64,000 nt of DNA from Tautonia rosea (GTDB lineage: Bacteria > Planctomycetota > Planctomycetia > Isosphaerales > Isosphaeraceae), in NCBI RefSeq assembly GCF_012958305.1, contig NZ_JABBYO010000008.1, forward strand, positions 250,001 to 314,000. The letters run 5' to 3'. Each line of letters opens with the position of its first letter. Within the stretch, counting starts at the first letter, position 1. Below, piece after piece: positions 18,452 through 28,009 of the stretch. Position numbers and translations under genes: made by a program. A model generated the notes under the pieces. That model did not search any database and had not been told where the DNA came from. It worked only from the letters and a program-made list of their open reading frames with translations.

Positions 18452-19141
18452 ATGAACAAATATGCGGCAGAATTTGTAGGGACATTCTGGCTGGTTCTTG
18501 GCGGGTGCGGGAGCGCGGTGCTGGCGGCTGCGTTTCCTGATGTGGGGATTGGTCTGCTGGGTGTTTCGTTTGCCTTTGGATTGACAGTGCTGACGATGGC
18601 CTTTGCAATTGGGCACATCTCCGGTTGTCATTTGAACCCGGCCGTTTCCGTCGGGCTCTGGGCGGGGGGGCGGTTCCCGGCCAAGCTGCTCTTGCCTTAC
18701 ATCGTCGCGCAGGTTCTGGGAGCGATTGCGGCCGGAGGCGTTCTTTATATCATCGCGACGGGCAAAGCGGGCTTCGACGTGGCCGACGGATTCGCGTCGA
18801 ATGGTTACGGCGAGCATTCGCCCGGTGGCTATTCCATGCTCGCGGGGTTGGTGACGGAAGTTGTGATGACCATGATGTTCCTCGTCATCATTCTCGGTGC
18901 TACGGATGCGCGAGCCCCCGCCGGATTCGCTCCGATCGCGATCGGTCTGGGCCTGACCTTGATTCACCTGATCAGCATTCCCGTGACCAACACCTCGGTC
19001 AATCCCGCACGAAGCACCGGCGTGGCCGTCTTCGTGGGGGGCTGGGCCTTGACTCAGTTGTGGCTGTTCTGGGTCGCTCCGATCGTCGGTGCTGCGCTCG
19101 GAGCAGGTCTCTATCGATTCCTTGGCAAGTCTGAAGACTGA
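18452..19141 (+). CDS. aqpZ: aquaporin Z
   Basis: 229 residues, matching E. coli AqpZ (231). Six membrane helices and the two half-helix signatures: HLNPAVS with NPA at 62-64 and TSVNPARS with NPA at 184-186. Selectivity-filter candidates Phe42, His172, Thr181 and Arg187 match the water-specific filter of AqpZ rather than a glycerol facilitator. It carries water across the inner membrane. Start ATG 18452 has only a weak AAAGG ribosome site. It sits between direct repeats (copies A and B), so the locus may have moved as a unit. Confidence 0.96.
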   Translation: MNKYAAEFVGTFWLVLGGCGSAVLAAAFPDVGIGLLGVSFAFGLTVLTMAFAIGHISGCHLNPAVSVGLWAGGRFPAKLLLPYIVAQVLGAIAAGGVLYIIATGKAGFDVADGFASNGYGEHSPGGYSMLAGLVTEVVMTMMFLVIILGATDARAPAGFAPIAIGLGLTLIHLISIPVTNTSVNPARSTGVAVFVGGWALTQLWLFWVAPIVGAALGAGLYRFLGKSED

Positions 19142-19207
19142 TCTGATTTGCCGAGCAATCGGACAGGTCGCGCTGGGAGACCCCTTTCTCTCATCATCCA
19201 GCAGCGT

Positions 19208-19357
19208 GGGTGACACTGGTGTTCATCCGTGTCCCTTACCTATGGCCGATCCGATGGCCTGGCTGGTCCCCTTATTTTTGGTTTGTCGTCTCCAGGCCCG
19301 GCCGGGTTCGGTGGGTGACGGCGATCACGCGCTCGAAGGGGGCCAGCGGCGATCTGG
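19208..19357. repeat. dispersed repeat, copy B (right of aqpZ)
   Basis: Starts with GGGTGACACTGG...CCGTGTCCC, related to copy C, and continues with the ~107-base block shared with copy A. Same orientation as copy A, about 1.18 kb apart. Confidence 0.75.
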
Positions 19358-19436
19358 CTTCGAAGACCATCACCTTCCGACATCTCGACGAAGGATTCCA
19401 CCGTTTGGACTTGCTGAAGGACCCTTGCACGGGGTC

Positions 19437-20924
19437 TCAGACCCGGTTGGCGGCCCAGGTGCCGGCGCAGTTGAGGATCAAGTCCGGGTCCTGGTACTGT
19501 TCGCGGAGCATCCGTTCGTAAAGCTTCGCCTCCGTCTGGCGGTCGACGGGGCCGTCGAGACCGAGGATCGCCGCCAGCGCCGAGGCAAGGGCCTGGGTCG
19601 TGCCGGAGCCTTCGTCGAACTGAGACTTCTTTCGCCAGAGCAGGTCGTCGGGCAAGAGGTCCTCGCAGGCCTTGCGGAGGATCCACTTCTCGACCAGCTC
19701 GCCGTCGTCGGTCTCCTTGAGCTTCAACGTGACGGGGATCGACTGGGCGAAGTCGATCAGCTCGCGGTCGAGGAATGGGGTCCTCGCTTCCAGGCCCTGG
19801 GCCATGGTGATCCGATCGACGCGCTGAAGGTTGATGTTGTGCATCGCTGCCAGTGATCGCGTCAGCTCGTCGGCCAGGTCTCGGGGGCGATCGGCATAGC
19901 GCTGGTGGTAGGCATACCCGGCGAACAGCTCGTCGGCCCCCTCGCCGGTCAAAACCGCCTTCACGTGCCGCCGGGCCAGGGTCGTGGCGAAGTGGGTCGG
20001 AATGGCACTGCGCACGAGGTCCGTATCGGCACTCTCCAGGTGGTAAACGACCTTCGGCAGCACCTCGATCAGATCATCTTTCGAAAAAAGCAGCTCATGA
20101 TGATCCGAGCCAATATGCTCGGCCACGCGGCGGGCGGCCATCACGTCGGCGCTGCCTTGCAGGCCGACAGCGAAGGTCTTCAACCTTCTCGGGCTGAACC
20201 GGGCGGCCAGAGCGGCGATGATCGAGGAATCGAGCCCTCCGGAGAGGAACGAGCCGACCTCCACATCGGCCACCATCCACTTGCGGACAGCCTCCTCCAG
20301 CACCAATCGCAGCTCCCTCCAGATCGACTCGGCCGACTGACCCGGCTCCAGCTCGGCGGCCCCGTGGGGCAAGCGGTACCAGCGTCGGATACCGTCCCGG
20401 CTGTCGAACATCGCTCCCGGCTCGATCGCCTCCAGCTTCTCCAGCCCAAGGCCGTCAAACGCCTTCAACTCCGAGGCGAACGCGAGCCCCCCCCGCAGTT
20501 GGGCCACGTACAAGGGCTTGATCCCCAGCGGGTCTCGGGCGGCAATGATCCGCTCGGGGGTGGCCAGCACAAACGCGAACATGCCGTCGAGCTTCGACAC
20601 CCAGCGCATCTGTCCCGACCGGAACAATTGCAAGATGGTCTCGCTGTCGCTCGACGTCTCAAACGCACTCTCCCCCAGAATCGCCCGGATGTCGGAGTAG
20701 TTGTAGATCTCGCCGTTGGCCACCAGCACATTGTCCGAGCAGTAGATCGGCTGCGAGCCATCCGCCGTGCCGATGATCGACAACCGGCAGTGGGCCATCA
20801 CCGCCGGAATGTTCGCGGGCGAAAGCACCGCCGTCTCATCCGGCCCCCGATGCTCGATCCGCTCAATCATTTGCCGGGCCAGCACCTTGTCATCAATCTT
20901 CCAGAGGCACACAAATCCACACAT
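19437..20924 (-). CDS. asnB: asparagine synthetase (glutamine-hydrolysing)
   Basis: 495 residues from ATG 20924. Cys2 directly after the initiator Met (MCGFV) is the glutaminase nucleophile; HRGPDE, and NGEIYNY belong to the class II glutamine amidotransferase domain. The synthetase domain has the PP-loop SGGLDSSIIAAL and GEGADELFAGYAYH, EARTPFLD. It makes asparagine from aspartate, glutamine and ATP. The ribosome site GAAAG is weak. Relatives act on other acids in cell-envelope or lasso-peptide biosynthesis, but the complete, standard-length sequence and no biosynthetic neighbours favour ordinary asparagine synthesis. Confidence 0.93.
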   Translation of the reverse strand: MCGFVCLWKIDDKVLARQMIERIEHRGPDETAVLSPANIPAVMAHCRLSIIGTADGSQPIYCSDNVLVANGEIYNYSDIRAILGESAFETSSDSETILQLFRSGQMRWVSKLDGMFAFVLATPERIIAARDPLGIKPLYVAQLRGGLAFASELKAFDGLGLEKLEAIEPGAMFDSRDGIRRWYRLPHGAAELEPGQSAESIWRELRLVLEEAVRKWMVADVEVGSFLSGGLDSSIIAALAARFSPRRLKTFAVGLQGSADVMAARRVAEHIGSDHHELLFSKDDLIEVLPKVVYHLESADTDLVRSAIPTHFATTLARRHVKAVLTGEGADELFAGYAYHQRYADRPRDLADELTRSLAAMHNINLQRVDRITMAQGLEARTPFLDRELIDFAQSIPVTLKLKETDDGELVEKWILRKACEDLLPDDLLWRKKSQFDEGSGTTQALASALAAILGLDGPVDRQTEAKLYERMLREQYQDPDLILNCAGTWAANRV

Positions 20925-21147
20925 AAAATTTCTTTCGTTTAAATCAATGATGATTGTTGTCTGGTGGTCCCTTCCTCGTGATTGTTCCCTGGCCGCCGCG
21001 AAGGTCAACCCCAAAGGGTGTTGGCCTCGTTTCCCGCCGGAAATCGGGGGAGAAATTTCCTAATGAAGGGCATCCGGGAGCGAACGCTCTCCTGAAGGAG
21101 AGCGCCTGTCCCGATCATCCCCGCACGATGGGTTGGAGATGTCCGTC

Positions 21148-21378
21148 ATGAACCAAGCCGAGATCAACGACGCCGAGTGGCATGATCCCCGGAACTGGCA
21201 TGGCAAGTGGTTCGAAATCTACCGAAGCCCGAGAGACTCGCGAGCCTGGGTTCCCAAGCGCAGCCCCTGGATGGGAGTGACGGTCAATTTCGCCCATGCC
21301 TCGGGCCCCTTGACCGTGTTGCTCCTGCTTGCCGTCGCGCTTGGGGTGACGATCGTCGCCCTGATCGCCTCCAACTGA
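21148..21378 (+). CDS. small membrane protein, DUF5808-like
   Basis: 76 residues. ATG 21148 has GGAG 9 bases upstream; earlier starts at 21133 and 21139 are possible. The conserved part reads DPRNWHGKWFEIYRSPRDSR, then AWVPKRSPWMGVTVNFAH, typical of DUF5808 (short segment before a membrane helix), then one C-terminal membrane helix (LTVLLLLAVALGVTIVALIAS). Function unknown. Confidence 0.8.
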   Translation: MNQAEINDAEWHDPRNWHGKWFEIYRSPRDSRAWVPKRSPWMGVTVNFAHASGPLTVLLLLAVALGVTIVALIASN

Positions 21379-21387
21379 TCGGGTCGG

Positions 21388-21429
21388 CGATCGGGTAGCT
21401 CGGACATCTCAAGTCCGGCCACCCGATCG
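21388..21429. terminator. bidirectional hairpin between convergent genes
   Basis: Outer arms CGATCGGGT (21388-21396) and ACCCGATCG (21421-21429), inner arms CTCGGAC/GTCCGG. Lies in the 69-base gap between convergent genes. There is no T-run, so factor-independent termination is uncertain. Confidence 0.5.
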
Positions 21430-21447
21430 GATCGGATCAGCGAACGA

Positions 21448-22857
21448 TTATTCGGCAGCTCCGATCTGAATGCGTCGAGGGGGGGCGTCGATCTCCTCCG
21501 GCGCGGTGAGGGACAGAAGGAAGGCGCCAAGCTGCTCCTTCTGCGAACTCGAAAGCTGCGAGAAGCGGCGGGCGGCGGCGGCCCCCTGACCGTCGTGCTG
21601 GAGAATGGCGTCCGTGATCGTCAGGGCTCGGCCGTCGTGGAGGTAGGGGCCGGAGTCCGCGAGCCCCCAGAGCGGCGGCGTGCGCCACTCGTGATCGCTC
21701 GCGGGGGAGGAGGCGTCGGCATCGGCATTGGGAGCAACGGCCGGCCGGGCGCCGAAGGCGATGTACGAACCGGTATCGACGAGCCGGGGGCCCATGTCGT
21801 GCAGGAGCAGGTCGCTGTAAATTCCTTCGATCGGGCCGAGGTTCGGGACGTGGCAGGACGTGCAGCCGATCGATCGGAAGGTGGTTGCACCGGCCTCGAT
21901 CCGGGTGGCCAGGTCGTCGTCAACGGTCGTGGTCGGCCTCGGCAGGGATCGGACGAAGGTGAGCAGGGCGTCGAGATCCCCTTGGTCCAGGTCGAGGCCC
22001 GGAGCGCCGATGCCGGGCAATCGCGGGTCGGCCGCCTGGAAGTGCCCGGGGACTTCGAGGCCCAGCTCACCGGCGGCGGCCGACCGGACGAACTCCTCCA
22101 GCGTCGCGGTTTGCCCCTTCCAGCCGAACCGGCCGATCCGGCCGTCGGCGGTGCGGGCCAGGCGGCCTCGGGTCGCTTTGGCCCGTCGGGAGCGGCGGGC
22201 AGCGTCTTCGAGCACCTCATCGGGCAGGTCGTCGATCAAGGCAACGCCGAACAGGGCCGTCGGGTTGCGCTGGGTGATTCGGACCGAGACGAGGCCGTGC
22301 CGACCGGGGACCTCAGCACGCCAGTTGCCATAATCAGGATCGGTCCCAAAGCGGTGCAAGACCACGCTCGGCGACTCCCGGAAACCGGGATGAATGGCCT
22401 CCAGCACAGCCAGGTTCGCCGGCGGAGTGGCGGCGGCGGCCCCTCGTCGGTTTGCGTTGGCTGCGGCGGTGGGGGGTGTCCCAATCCGATACTCGAAATG
22501 GTTCGGCCCCATGTTCATGCGGAACGCGTAAAAGAATCCCGTTCCCGATACGCCTTCCTGCCCCGAGACCGACGCGATGTCGATATTCCGAGCCGAGTGC
22601 CCCGCGCCGCCGATTCCGCCGCGGTCGTGGCAGTCGAGACACGACTGCGCATTGAAGACCGGCCCGAGGCCGTCTCCCCCTCGGCTTCTCGGGTCGTTCG
22701 GCATCCAGCGGTGCGAGAACAGATCTCGGCCAAGTTCGAGCACCTCGGGAGCAAGCGTCGCATCGTCTCCTCTCGCCTGGAGAGGAGCCGGGATCACGAG
22801 CAGGACTAGCAGTGGTCCGATGAGACTCGGAACGCTCGTTGCGCGCGTCTGGATCAT
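21448..22857 (-). CDS. di-haem oxidoreductase / putative peroxidase (DHOR, DUF1111)
   Basis: 469 residues from ATG 22857, with GGAGGAG upstream. Signal peptide to about residue 28. Two haem c motifs: CLDCH in the N-terminal third and CTSCH in the C-terminal half, each in the DUF1111 context (GLGPVFNAQSCLDCH; SIGCTSCHVP). Another family block is WRTPPLWGLADSGPYLHDGR. It should be an exported electron-transfer enzyme of the thiol oxidoreductase/CcpA-like group. Substrate not known. It faces the DUF427 gene on the other strand. Confidence 0.9.
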   Translation of the reverse strand: MIQTRATSVPSLIGPLLVLLVIPAPLQARGDDATLAPEVLELGRDLFSHRWMPNDPRSRGGDGLGPVFNAQSCLDCHDRGGIGGAGHSARNIDIASVSGQEGVSGTGFFYAFRMNMGPNHFEYRIGTPPTAAANANRRGAAAATPPANLAVLEAIHPGFRESPSVVLHRFGTDPDYGNWRAEVPGRHGLVSVRITQRNPTALFGVALIDDLPDEVLEDAARRSRRAKATRGRLARTADGRIGRFGWKGQTATLEEFVRSAAAGELGLEVPGHFQAADPRLPGIGAPGLDLDQGDLDALLTFVRSLPRPTTTVDDDLATRIEAGATTFRSIGCTSCHVPNLGPIEGIYSDLLLHDMGPRLVDTGSYIAFGARPAVAPNADADASSPASDHEWRTPPLWGLADSGPYLHDGRALTITDAILQHDGQGAAAARRFSQLSSSQKEQLGAFLLSLTAPEEIDAPPRRIQIGAAE

Positions 22858-23117
22858 GCGATGTCTCCTCCGTGGCGATGGGATCCGATTCGGATCGGAC
22901 GCTCGATGGAACAACACGGGACGCGGAGAACCCGCGCATCGATGGGTGCTTCATTAAACTCCAGAGACGCCGCGCACGTCAAAACGATTCGGTCAATTCC
23001 TCTCCGATGGCCCCGCCATGTCACCTTGCCGGTGGCCTAAAACCTGCAAGAGAGTCCTCACCAAAGGTCCAATCCGCCCCAAGATCACGTGCGTTTCCCG
23101 AAAGGACATGGCACCCG

Positions 23118-23468
23118 ATGAGCAGCCCGCACCATATCACGATTGAGCCGATCGCCGGCCGAGTCCTGGTGACCCTCGGAGAAAAAACGATCGCCGAATC
23201 GCGCCGGGCGCTCGCCCTGAAGGAAGGCAGCATGGCGCCGATCATCTACATTCCACGCGACGACATCGTGATGGACGCCATGCAGCGCACCGAGCGATTG
23301 ACCCACTGCCCCTTCAAGGGTGATGCAAGCTATTTCCGCTTGACGATCGGCGACCAGGTGGTCGACGATGTCGCCTGGAGCTACGAGGACCCCAAGGTCG
23401 AGGTCGCCGCCATCAAGGACCACCTCGCCTTTTATCCGGGCAAGGTCGACGCGATCGTCGTGCAGTAA
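23118..23468 (+). CDS. DUF427 family protein
   Basis: 116 residues. ATG 23118 with AAAGGA upstream. Family landmarks: RVLVTLGEKTIAESRRAL, PIIYIPRDDIVMDAMQRTE, THCPFKGDASYFRL, VAWSYEDPK, VEVAAIKDHLAFYPGKVD. DUF427 proteins form a small beta-barrel with a conserved Cys and acidic residues and no assigned reaction. Stand-alone gene. Confidence 0.9.
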   Translation: MSSPHHITIEPIAGRVLVTLGEKTIAESRRALALKEGSMAPIIYIPRDDIVMDAMQRTERLTHCPFKGDASYFRLTIGDQVVDDVAWSYEDPKVEVAAIKDHLAFYPGKVDAIVVQ

Positions 23469-23712
23469 GCCGCCCATTCCGTGACAGATCGCCCTTCGGT
23501 CCCTCGTCCCCGCATGGGGGGCGAGGGTGGCCGCAGGCTGAGTGACGCACACGTAATGCACCGACACTCCAGAAATTGCCATCGAGAATCGCGTCACGCG
23601 ATCCTCGCAAGTTGCGTTGCAGCCCGAGATGCAACGGCCGTGCCCCCAAGTCTTCGAGGGGCCTGCGTTTGCTTCCGAGAAGGCAATGGCTTCGGGGCGT
23701 GGCGAACGGCTC

Positions 23713-23898
23713 TTAAACCGCGGCAACCGCGGCTCCGGCCAGCAAGGCCATCATCAGCAAGACCAGCGCCAGCACCAGGAAGATCCCGAACAGGACCCGG
23801 GCAATGGTCGCCGCGCCGGATGCGACTCCCGTAAATCCAAGGGCGCCGGAAATGATTGCAACAACGGCCGCAATCAAGGCCCACCAGAGCAAACTCAT
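23713..23898 (-). CDS. DUF1328 small membrane protein
   Basis: 61 residues, almost entirely hydrophobic: LLWWALIAAVVAIISGALGF and a second helix ending in VLLMMALL. The GFTGVASGAATIARVLF block is the DUF1328 (YtjA-like) signature. GAGGAA precedes ATG 23898. Function unknown; often linked to envelope stress. Confidence 0.88.
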   Translation of the reverse strand: MSLLWWALIAAVVAIISGALGFTGVASGAATIARVLFGIFLVLALVLLMMALLAGAAVAAV

Positions 23899-24697
23899 GA
23901 TGCGTTCCTCATGTTGACGAGACGGAACGGAACGGTGGAATAGCCCGGTTGAGCCACCTTGGGTCGGCTCGAAGTGTTGTTGGGATCACGCGAGCGAGCC
24001 TCACTGAGCGTGACGGAACACGGCCGCGACCGGGCGGACGAATCTCCCGGAATGTCGAGCAAAGCGAATGCCAAGCTCCCGAGCGATTGGCCCGGGGCCT
24101 TCTGAGGCATAGTGATCGCATGTGCCGTCCGGCCGTCAACACCGGGCAGGGGAAAACCCGTTGATGGCGCGTCGCGCCCCTGAAGATTGCGCTCAAGGGG
24201 TGAACACAGGGAATTGGGGCAGCCTGGGGCAACACGCGGAAACCCCGGCTCATGCCGGAAAGCGCGACAGGTTCGTTGACGGGTTTTCCCCTGGCAAGGA
24301 CGCTATAACCGAAGCCGCAACCTCTTCTGAGCCAAGAGGTTCTCGTCATGAGACCGTGGCGGTGAACATGGAGAACCCGACTCTCCGGAGAAGAAGAAGA
24401 TCTTGGATCTCTTCTTTACGTTCTCAGAACGAAAAGAGACGGAGGGTAGCGAAAGATATTGGCGTGACGCGTAAAGTCGACGAAGGAGCAAGAGGCCGGC
24501 GAGATGGGCGGCAGGACGGAGATCCGAATGACTGCCTCTTGGCCATCCCGGAGAGATGAACACCGTGTCGGTCTCCTGGACCGATGAGGGCGGCATCCGG
24601 TATGGTGATCCTCGATCGAGGTCCGGGCATCAAGCGGGGTTGGCCCGCGAGGAGCGAACCTGGGGCGTCTGGCGGACGCCAGAAGGGAATGAGGACG
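23899..24697. other. long non-coding stretch with inverted repeats
   Basis: About 800 bases without a supported gene. An inverted repeat GGGGAAAACCCGT (about 24152-24165) and ACGGGTTTTCCCC (about 24283-24296) frames ~120 bases, and a weaker stem AAGAAGAAGATC/GATCTCTTCTTT lies near 24390-24416. Open frames here lack known domains. Confidence 0.55.
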
Positions 24698-25165
24698 ATG
24701 GATCACGAGGCGTTCATGCGCCGGGCGGTGGAGATCTGCCGCAAGGGGATTGCGAGCGGGCAATCTCCCTTCGGCTCGGTGATCGTGCAGGACGGTCGGA
24801 TCGTGGCCGAGGCACACAATACGGTCTGGCAAGACACCGACCCGACGGCCCATGCCGAGGTCAACGCCATCCGTCTCGCCTGCCGAAGCCTCGCTCGGAT
24901 CGACCTGGGGGGGACGACCCTGTACACGACCTGCGAGCCGTGCCCGATGTGCCTGGCCGCCTCGCACTGGGCCCGCGTCGATCGGGTGATCTTTGGCGCC
25001 TCGATCGCCGATGCCGATGCCGCCGGATTTTCCGAGCTGGGCGTGCCGGCCGCCTCGCTCGCCCGCCAGGGAGGCAGCCCCCTTCTTGTCGAGCCCGGCC
25101 CCCTTCGCGACGAGTGCCGCGCCCTGTTCGACACCTGGAAGGCCGCCCACGGTCGGGCATACTGA
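24698..25165 (+). CDS. nucleoside/guanine deaminase (cytidine deaminase-like)
   Basis: 155 residues from ATG 24698 (ATG 24689 is the alternative); AAGGGA lies about 10 bases upstream. Zinc motifs: AHAEVNAIR (His ligand and catalytic Glu) and CEPCPMC (two Cys ligands), with FGSVIVQDG and the C-terminal DTWKAAHGR that resembles bacterial guanine deaminase GuaD. It hydrolyses an exocyclic amino group of a purine or cytosine base. tRNA adenosine deaminase TadA is a related alternative, but the lack of its RNA-binding C-terminus favours GuaD-type. Confidence 0.88.
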   Translation: MDHEAFMRRAVEICRKGIASGQSPFGSVIVQDGRIVAEAHNTVWQDTDPTAHAEVNAIRLACRSLARIDLGGTTLYTTCEPCPMCLAASHWARVDRVIFGASIADADAAGFSELGVPAASLARQGGSPLLVEPGPLRDECRALFDTWKAAHGRAY

Positions 25166-25610
25166 GCCGACGTGTGTTGCTCGCGCACTTCAGATCGAGC
25201 CGGTCACGATGATTTGTCGAAACGTATCGGCGAAGAAGTTCGGCTCATTCTAGCCAGTTTCGAGGCGATTTCGGCCTGGATATGCGTGCGTGCGGTGCTC
25301 GCTTCATTCGATGGTGAATGGAGTCTTGATTTGATCGAGAAAACATGCCCAGAATCCAGAAGCTCGGCCGTGGTGGCCGTGGTGTGCGGCTCCGAAGGAG
25401 GAGTGGGTGCAGGGCTCGTGAGCGATTGCGTGGCTCACCTCTTCATCATCGAGGCCGGTGCCTGATCTGCCGGTCACCTTGCGGTGGCCGGTGATGTTCT
25501 GATCTCCGTCTGCGAGGGCAATCGGGGGCGAGCCCGAGCGGATTGTTTCTGGGTGGCCTCCCTGTTTGACTCTCTCTGACGCGAGGCGATTTACGGAGAC
25601 CTGAATTGTC
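25166..25610. other. intergenic region
   Basis: 445 bases with no supported gene or strong structure. It should include the promoter of the PEP-CTERM gene that follows. Confidence 0.5.
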
Positions 25611-26468
25611 ATGATCCGCACCTTCATCCCCGCGCCCAAAGCCCGGGGGCCATCCCGAGGCCTTGGCCTCCTTGGCCTGGCAGCCCTGGTCGCGGCGTCG
25701 CTCGCGGCGCAGTCGGCGCAGGCGGGGCAAATGGTTCTCGCCCAATCGACCTATGGCGGGAATAGCGTTACGGTGAATGGAACGTATAATAACGGCAGCA
25801 TTTCCTTTGGCACGGGAAACGTCCGGGCGGGCTTGTTCACCACAAGCTTTTTCCAGGACCCGAGCAACCCGAACGTGGCCACCTCGACCTTCGACACCTA
25901 TTGCATTGACCTGGCGACCAACAACGTCGGCAATCTGAAGGAAGTGGCGGAGGTCTCGGTCACCAGCACGACGGGTGGGCCCTCGACCGTCGATGCCGAA
26001 GGTGCAGCCCGAAACATCGGAGCAGCCGGCTGGGTGCTCTCGACGTACGGTGACAAAACAGTGGCCGAGTTGAAGACGGAGTTTTCCAGCATCACCGGGA
26101 TCAGCAACCTGAATGCTGCTCAGGCTCAAGCCGCCATCCAGGTTGCGATCTGGCTGGCCGCGTATGGTGAATCCAACCTGACCTTCACCGGGGGAACCAA
26201 CGCTGGAGCAAATCGGGCGATCGCGCTTGCCAACGCGATTGTCGCGAAGCGCAATGGCCAGACGACGGCCGCCGGTTTCATCAATTATCCCCCCATCGTG
26301 GGTGGTGCACAAACTCAAGCGAACCAGGATATGATCTTCCTGCCTCCCGAAGGCGGATTCGGGGTCGTTCCCGAGCCCTCGACCCTGGCGATGGCCGCCT
26401 TTGGCGGGCTGATTGGCCTGGGGATGATGGGACGGAAGCGCCTGAGGGCGCGCAAGGCAACGGCGTAA
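25611..26468 (+). CDS. PEP-CTERM protein with thioester-domain-like signature
   Basis: 285 residues; ATG 25611. N-terminal signal peptide to about residue 38. The C-terminus is a classic exosortase sorting signal: VPEPSTLAMAAF, hydrophobic helix, then RKRLRARK, so the protein is probably processed by an exosortase and linked to the cell surface. The ectodomain has TFDTYCIDL with Cys98 and AAIQVAIWLAA with Gln177. This Cys-hydrophobic pair and hydrophobic-Gln-3-hydrophobic-Trp motif is the signature of thioester (TED/TQXA) adhesin domains, in which Cys and Gln form an internal thioester able to bind host surfaces covalently. Whether the bond forms here is inferred. Confidence 0.85.
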   Translation: MIRTFIPAPKARGPSRGLGLLGLAALVAASLAAQSAQAGQMVLAQSTYGGNSVTVNGTYNNGSISFGTGNVRAGLFTTSFFQDPSNPNVATSTFDTYCIDLATNNVGNLKEVAEVSVTSTTGGPSTVDAEGAARNIGAAGWVLSTYGDKTVAELKTEFSSITGISNLNAAQAQAAIQVAIWLAAYGESNLTFTGGTNAGANRAIALANAIVAKRNGQTTAAGFINYPPIVGGAQTQANQDMIFLPPEGGFGVVPEPSTLAMAAFGGLIGLGMMGRKRLRARKATA

Positions 26469-26528
26469 GTCTCCGAAGGCCGACCACGGTTCCGGAAGGC
26501 GATCCCCCCCATCGCTCAATCAGTGTTC

Positions 26529-26570
26529 CGAAGTGAACGCGGCTTTCATTCCTGGACGTGGTTCACTTCG
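26529..26570. terminator. hairpin downstream of PEP-CTERM gene
   Basis: CGAAGTGAAC (26529-26538) pairs with GTTCACTTCG (26561-26570), followed by CAAA. Position after the stop at 26468 suits termination; no T-run. Confidence 0.5.
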
Positions 26571-26965
26571 CAAATCCAGCAAGCCTGGTCCGAGATCTCC
26601 ACGAAAGCGATCGGGCCGGGCTGGTTCTGTTCTGTGCGACGGATGTGATGTTGCGAAGACGAGACGGGAATGGTGTGTCCTGGCAACATCTCGCGAACGT
26701 TTGGAGCGGGTGCTCTTGAATCGGTCGGGGCCGAACTCGAAAATGATGGGCACAGCCAATGCACCCTTGCAAGAACTCTCCGGGTTCGAGGGTGGCTGAG
26801 CCTGAGTAGGGTGACCTTTTGATCGGAGTTGTCGGACTGACGCGAGGGCTTGCGTTGTCCGGCGCTTCTCAGACGCTTCGAGTGAATAGGAACGAGCGCA
26901 AGATCGCCACGACGGCGACGATTGCAATGACGCACGGTGACGTCTCCGTTTGGGGAGTCTCTTCG
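26571..26965. other. intergenic region
   Basis: About 395 bases between two PEP-CTERM genes. The frame of the second gene is open from 26819, but its upstream part has no domain; no separate gene is supported. Confidence 0.5.
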
Positions 26966-27778
26966 ATGGTTTTGCGCGGACGAGGTGCCCTGTGGGGTGC
27001 CCTGGTGATGCTCACAATAGCCTCCGAGCGGTGTCAGGCGGGCCTGTATGTGGGCTCGGGCACGAATGTCTCGGCGAATCATGAACTCGCCGCCTCGGCC
27101 GAGTTCACACTGAGCGGCTCGACGCTCTCAATTGTTCTGAAAAACACGTCGTCTCAGACCTACGGCACCTCTCAGACGGTGCCGAGCAGTGTGCTGACGG
27201 CGCTGATGGTCGACATCAACCCGACGCCGAATCCCTTTAACCTGCTGACGGCGTATGCCTCGGAACTGGTGAACTATTCCGGGCCGGCCAACCCGAACCT
27301 CGCGGTCGACGGCTCAAAGAAGGACTTCACCGGGACGCTCGGGGGCTGGCAGCTCAAGCCGTCCGACGGCCTCGGAACCGCCGGGTTCGGAATCTTCAAC
27401 GGCGATATCGTCAATACCGGAGAAGGCAAGGGAGGCTTCAACTTCGGCGTGATCAACGCCGGGTACAACTCAGGCAACGGCAACAAGGCCGTCAATGAAA
27501 CTCCGCTGGTCAGGGATACCCTGACGTTCACGATCACGGTGGGGAGTGGGTTCAGTCTCTCCCACATTCAGAGCGTGAAATTCCAGTACGGGACCTCTCT
27601 TTCTGATCCGAGCTTTTTTGGAATCCTTCAGCCGCCTGACGACGACGACGAGGAGGGGTCCGAAGGCGTGAACGCGGTTCCCGAGCCCTCGACCCTGGCA
27701 ATGGCTCTCGGCTGCGTGGCGACGATCGGTGCGGCTCAGGTGATCCGGCGCCGCCGATCGACGGCCACCACCGTCTGA
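26966..27778 (+). CDS. PEP-CTERM protein, second
   Basis: 270 residues from ATG 26966, with GGGGAG 8 bases upstream. Signal peptide to about residue 26 (cleavage near CQAGL). The ectodomain is a beta-rich, Gly/Asn/Thr-rich sequence with STLSIVLKNTSSQTYG and VLTALMVDIN, similar to uncharacterised planctomycete exosortase substrates. A run of acidic residues (PPDDDDEEGSEG) precedes VPEPSTLAMAL, a hydrophobic helix and RRRRS. A lone exosortase is not encoded nearby, so sorting depends on one elsewhere. Function unknown. Confidence 0.85.
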   Translation: MVLRGRGALWGALVMLTIASERCQAGLYVGSGTNVSANHELAASAEFTLSGSTLSIVLKNTSSQTYGTSQTVPSSVLTALMVDINPTPNPFNLLTAYASELVNYSGPANPNLAVDGSKKDFTGTLGGWQLKPSDGLGTAGFGIFNGDIVNTGEGKGGFNFGVINAGYNSGNGNKAVNETPLVRDTLTFTITVGSGFSLSHIQSVKFQYGTSLSDPSFFGILQPPDDDDEEGSEGVNAVPEPSTLAMALGCVATIGAAQVIRRRRSTATTV

Positions 27779-28009
27779 TGGGCCAACCCTGACCGCTCGC
27801 TTCCGAACGCGACCGACACTCCTCGATGCCTCACTGCCGGCTTGCTGGTGGTGGGGCATTGTCGTTTTCCTCGCGAGCGGGTCTGCGTTGTTTGGCGATG
27901 ATCGGAACACAAGCGAAGAACGCAAACGACCGACCTAAAGTGATAGGGTGGTTCGACGAGCTCGCGAGGGTGTCGCGAGAAACCACGGCTTGATCGAAGT
28001 AGGGTTGCC

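Noticed and set aside
19437-20924. asnB as part of a lasso-peptide cluster
   Set aside because: No precursor, protease or transporter nearby; ordinary AsnB features and length.
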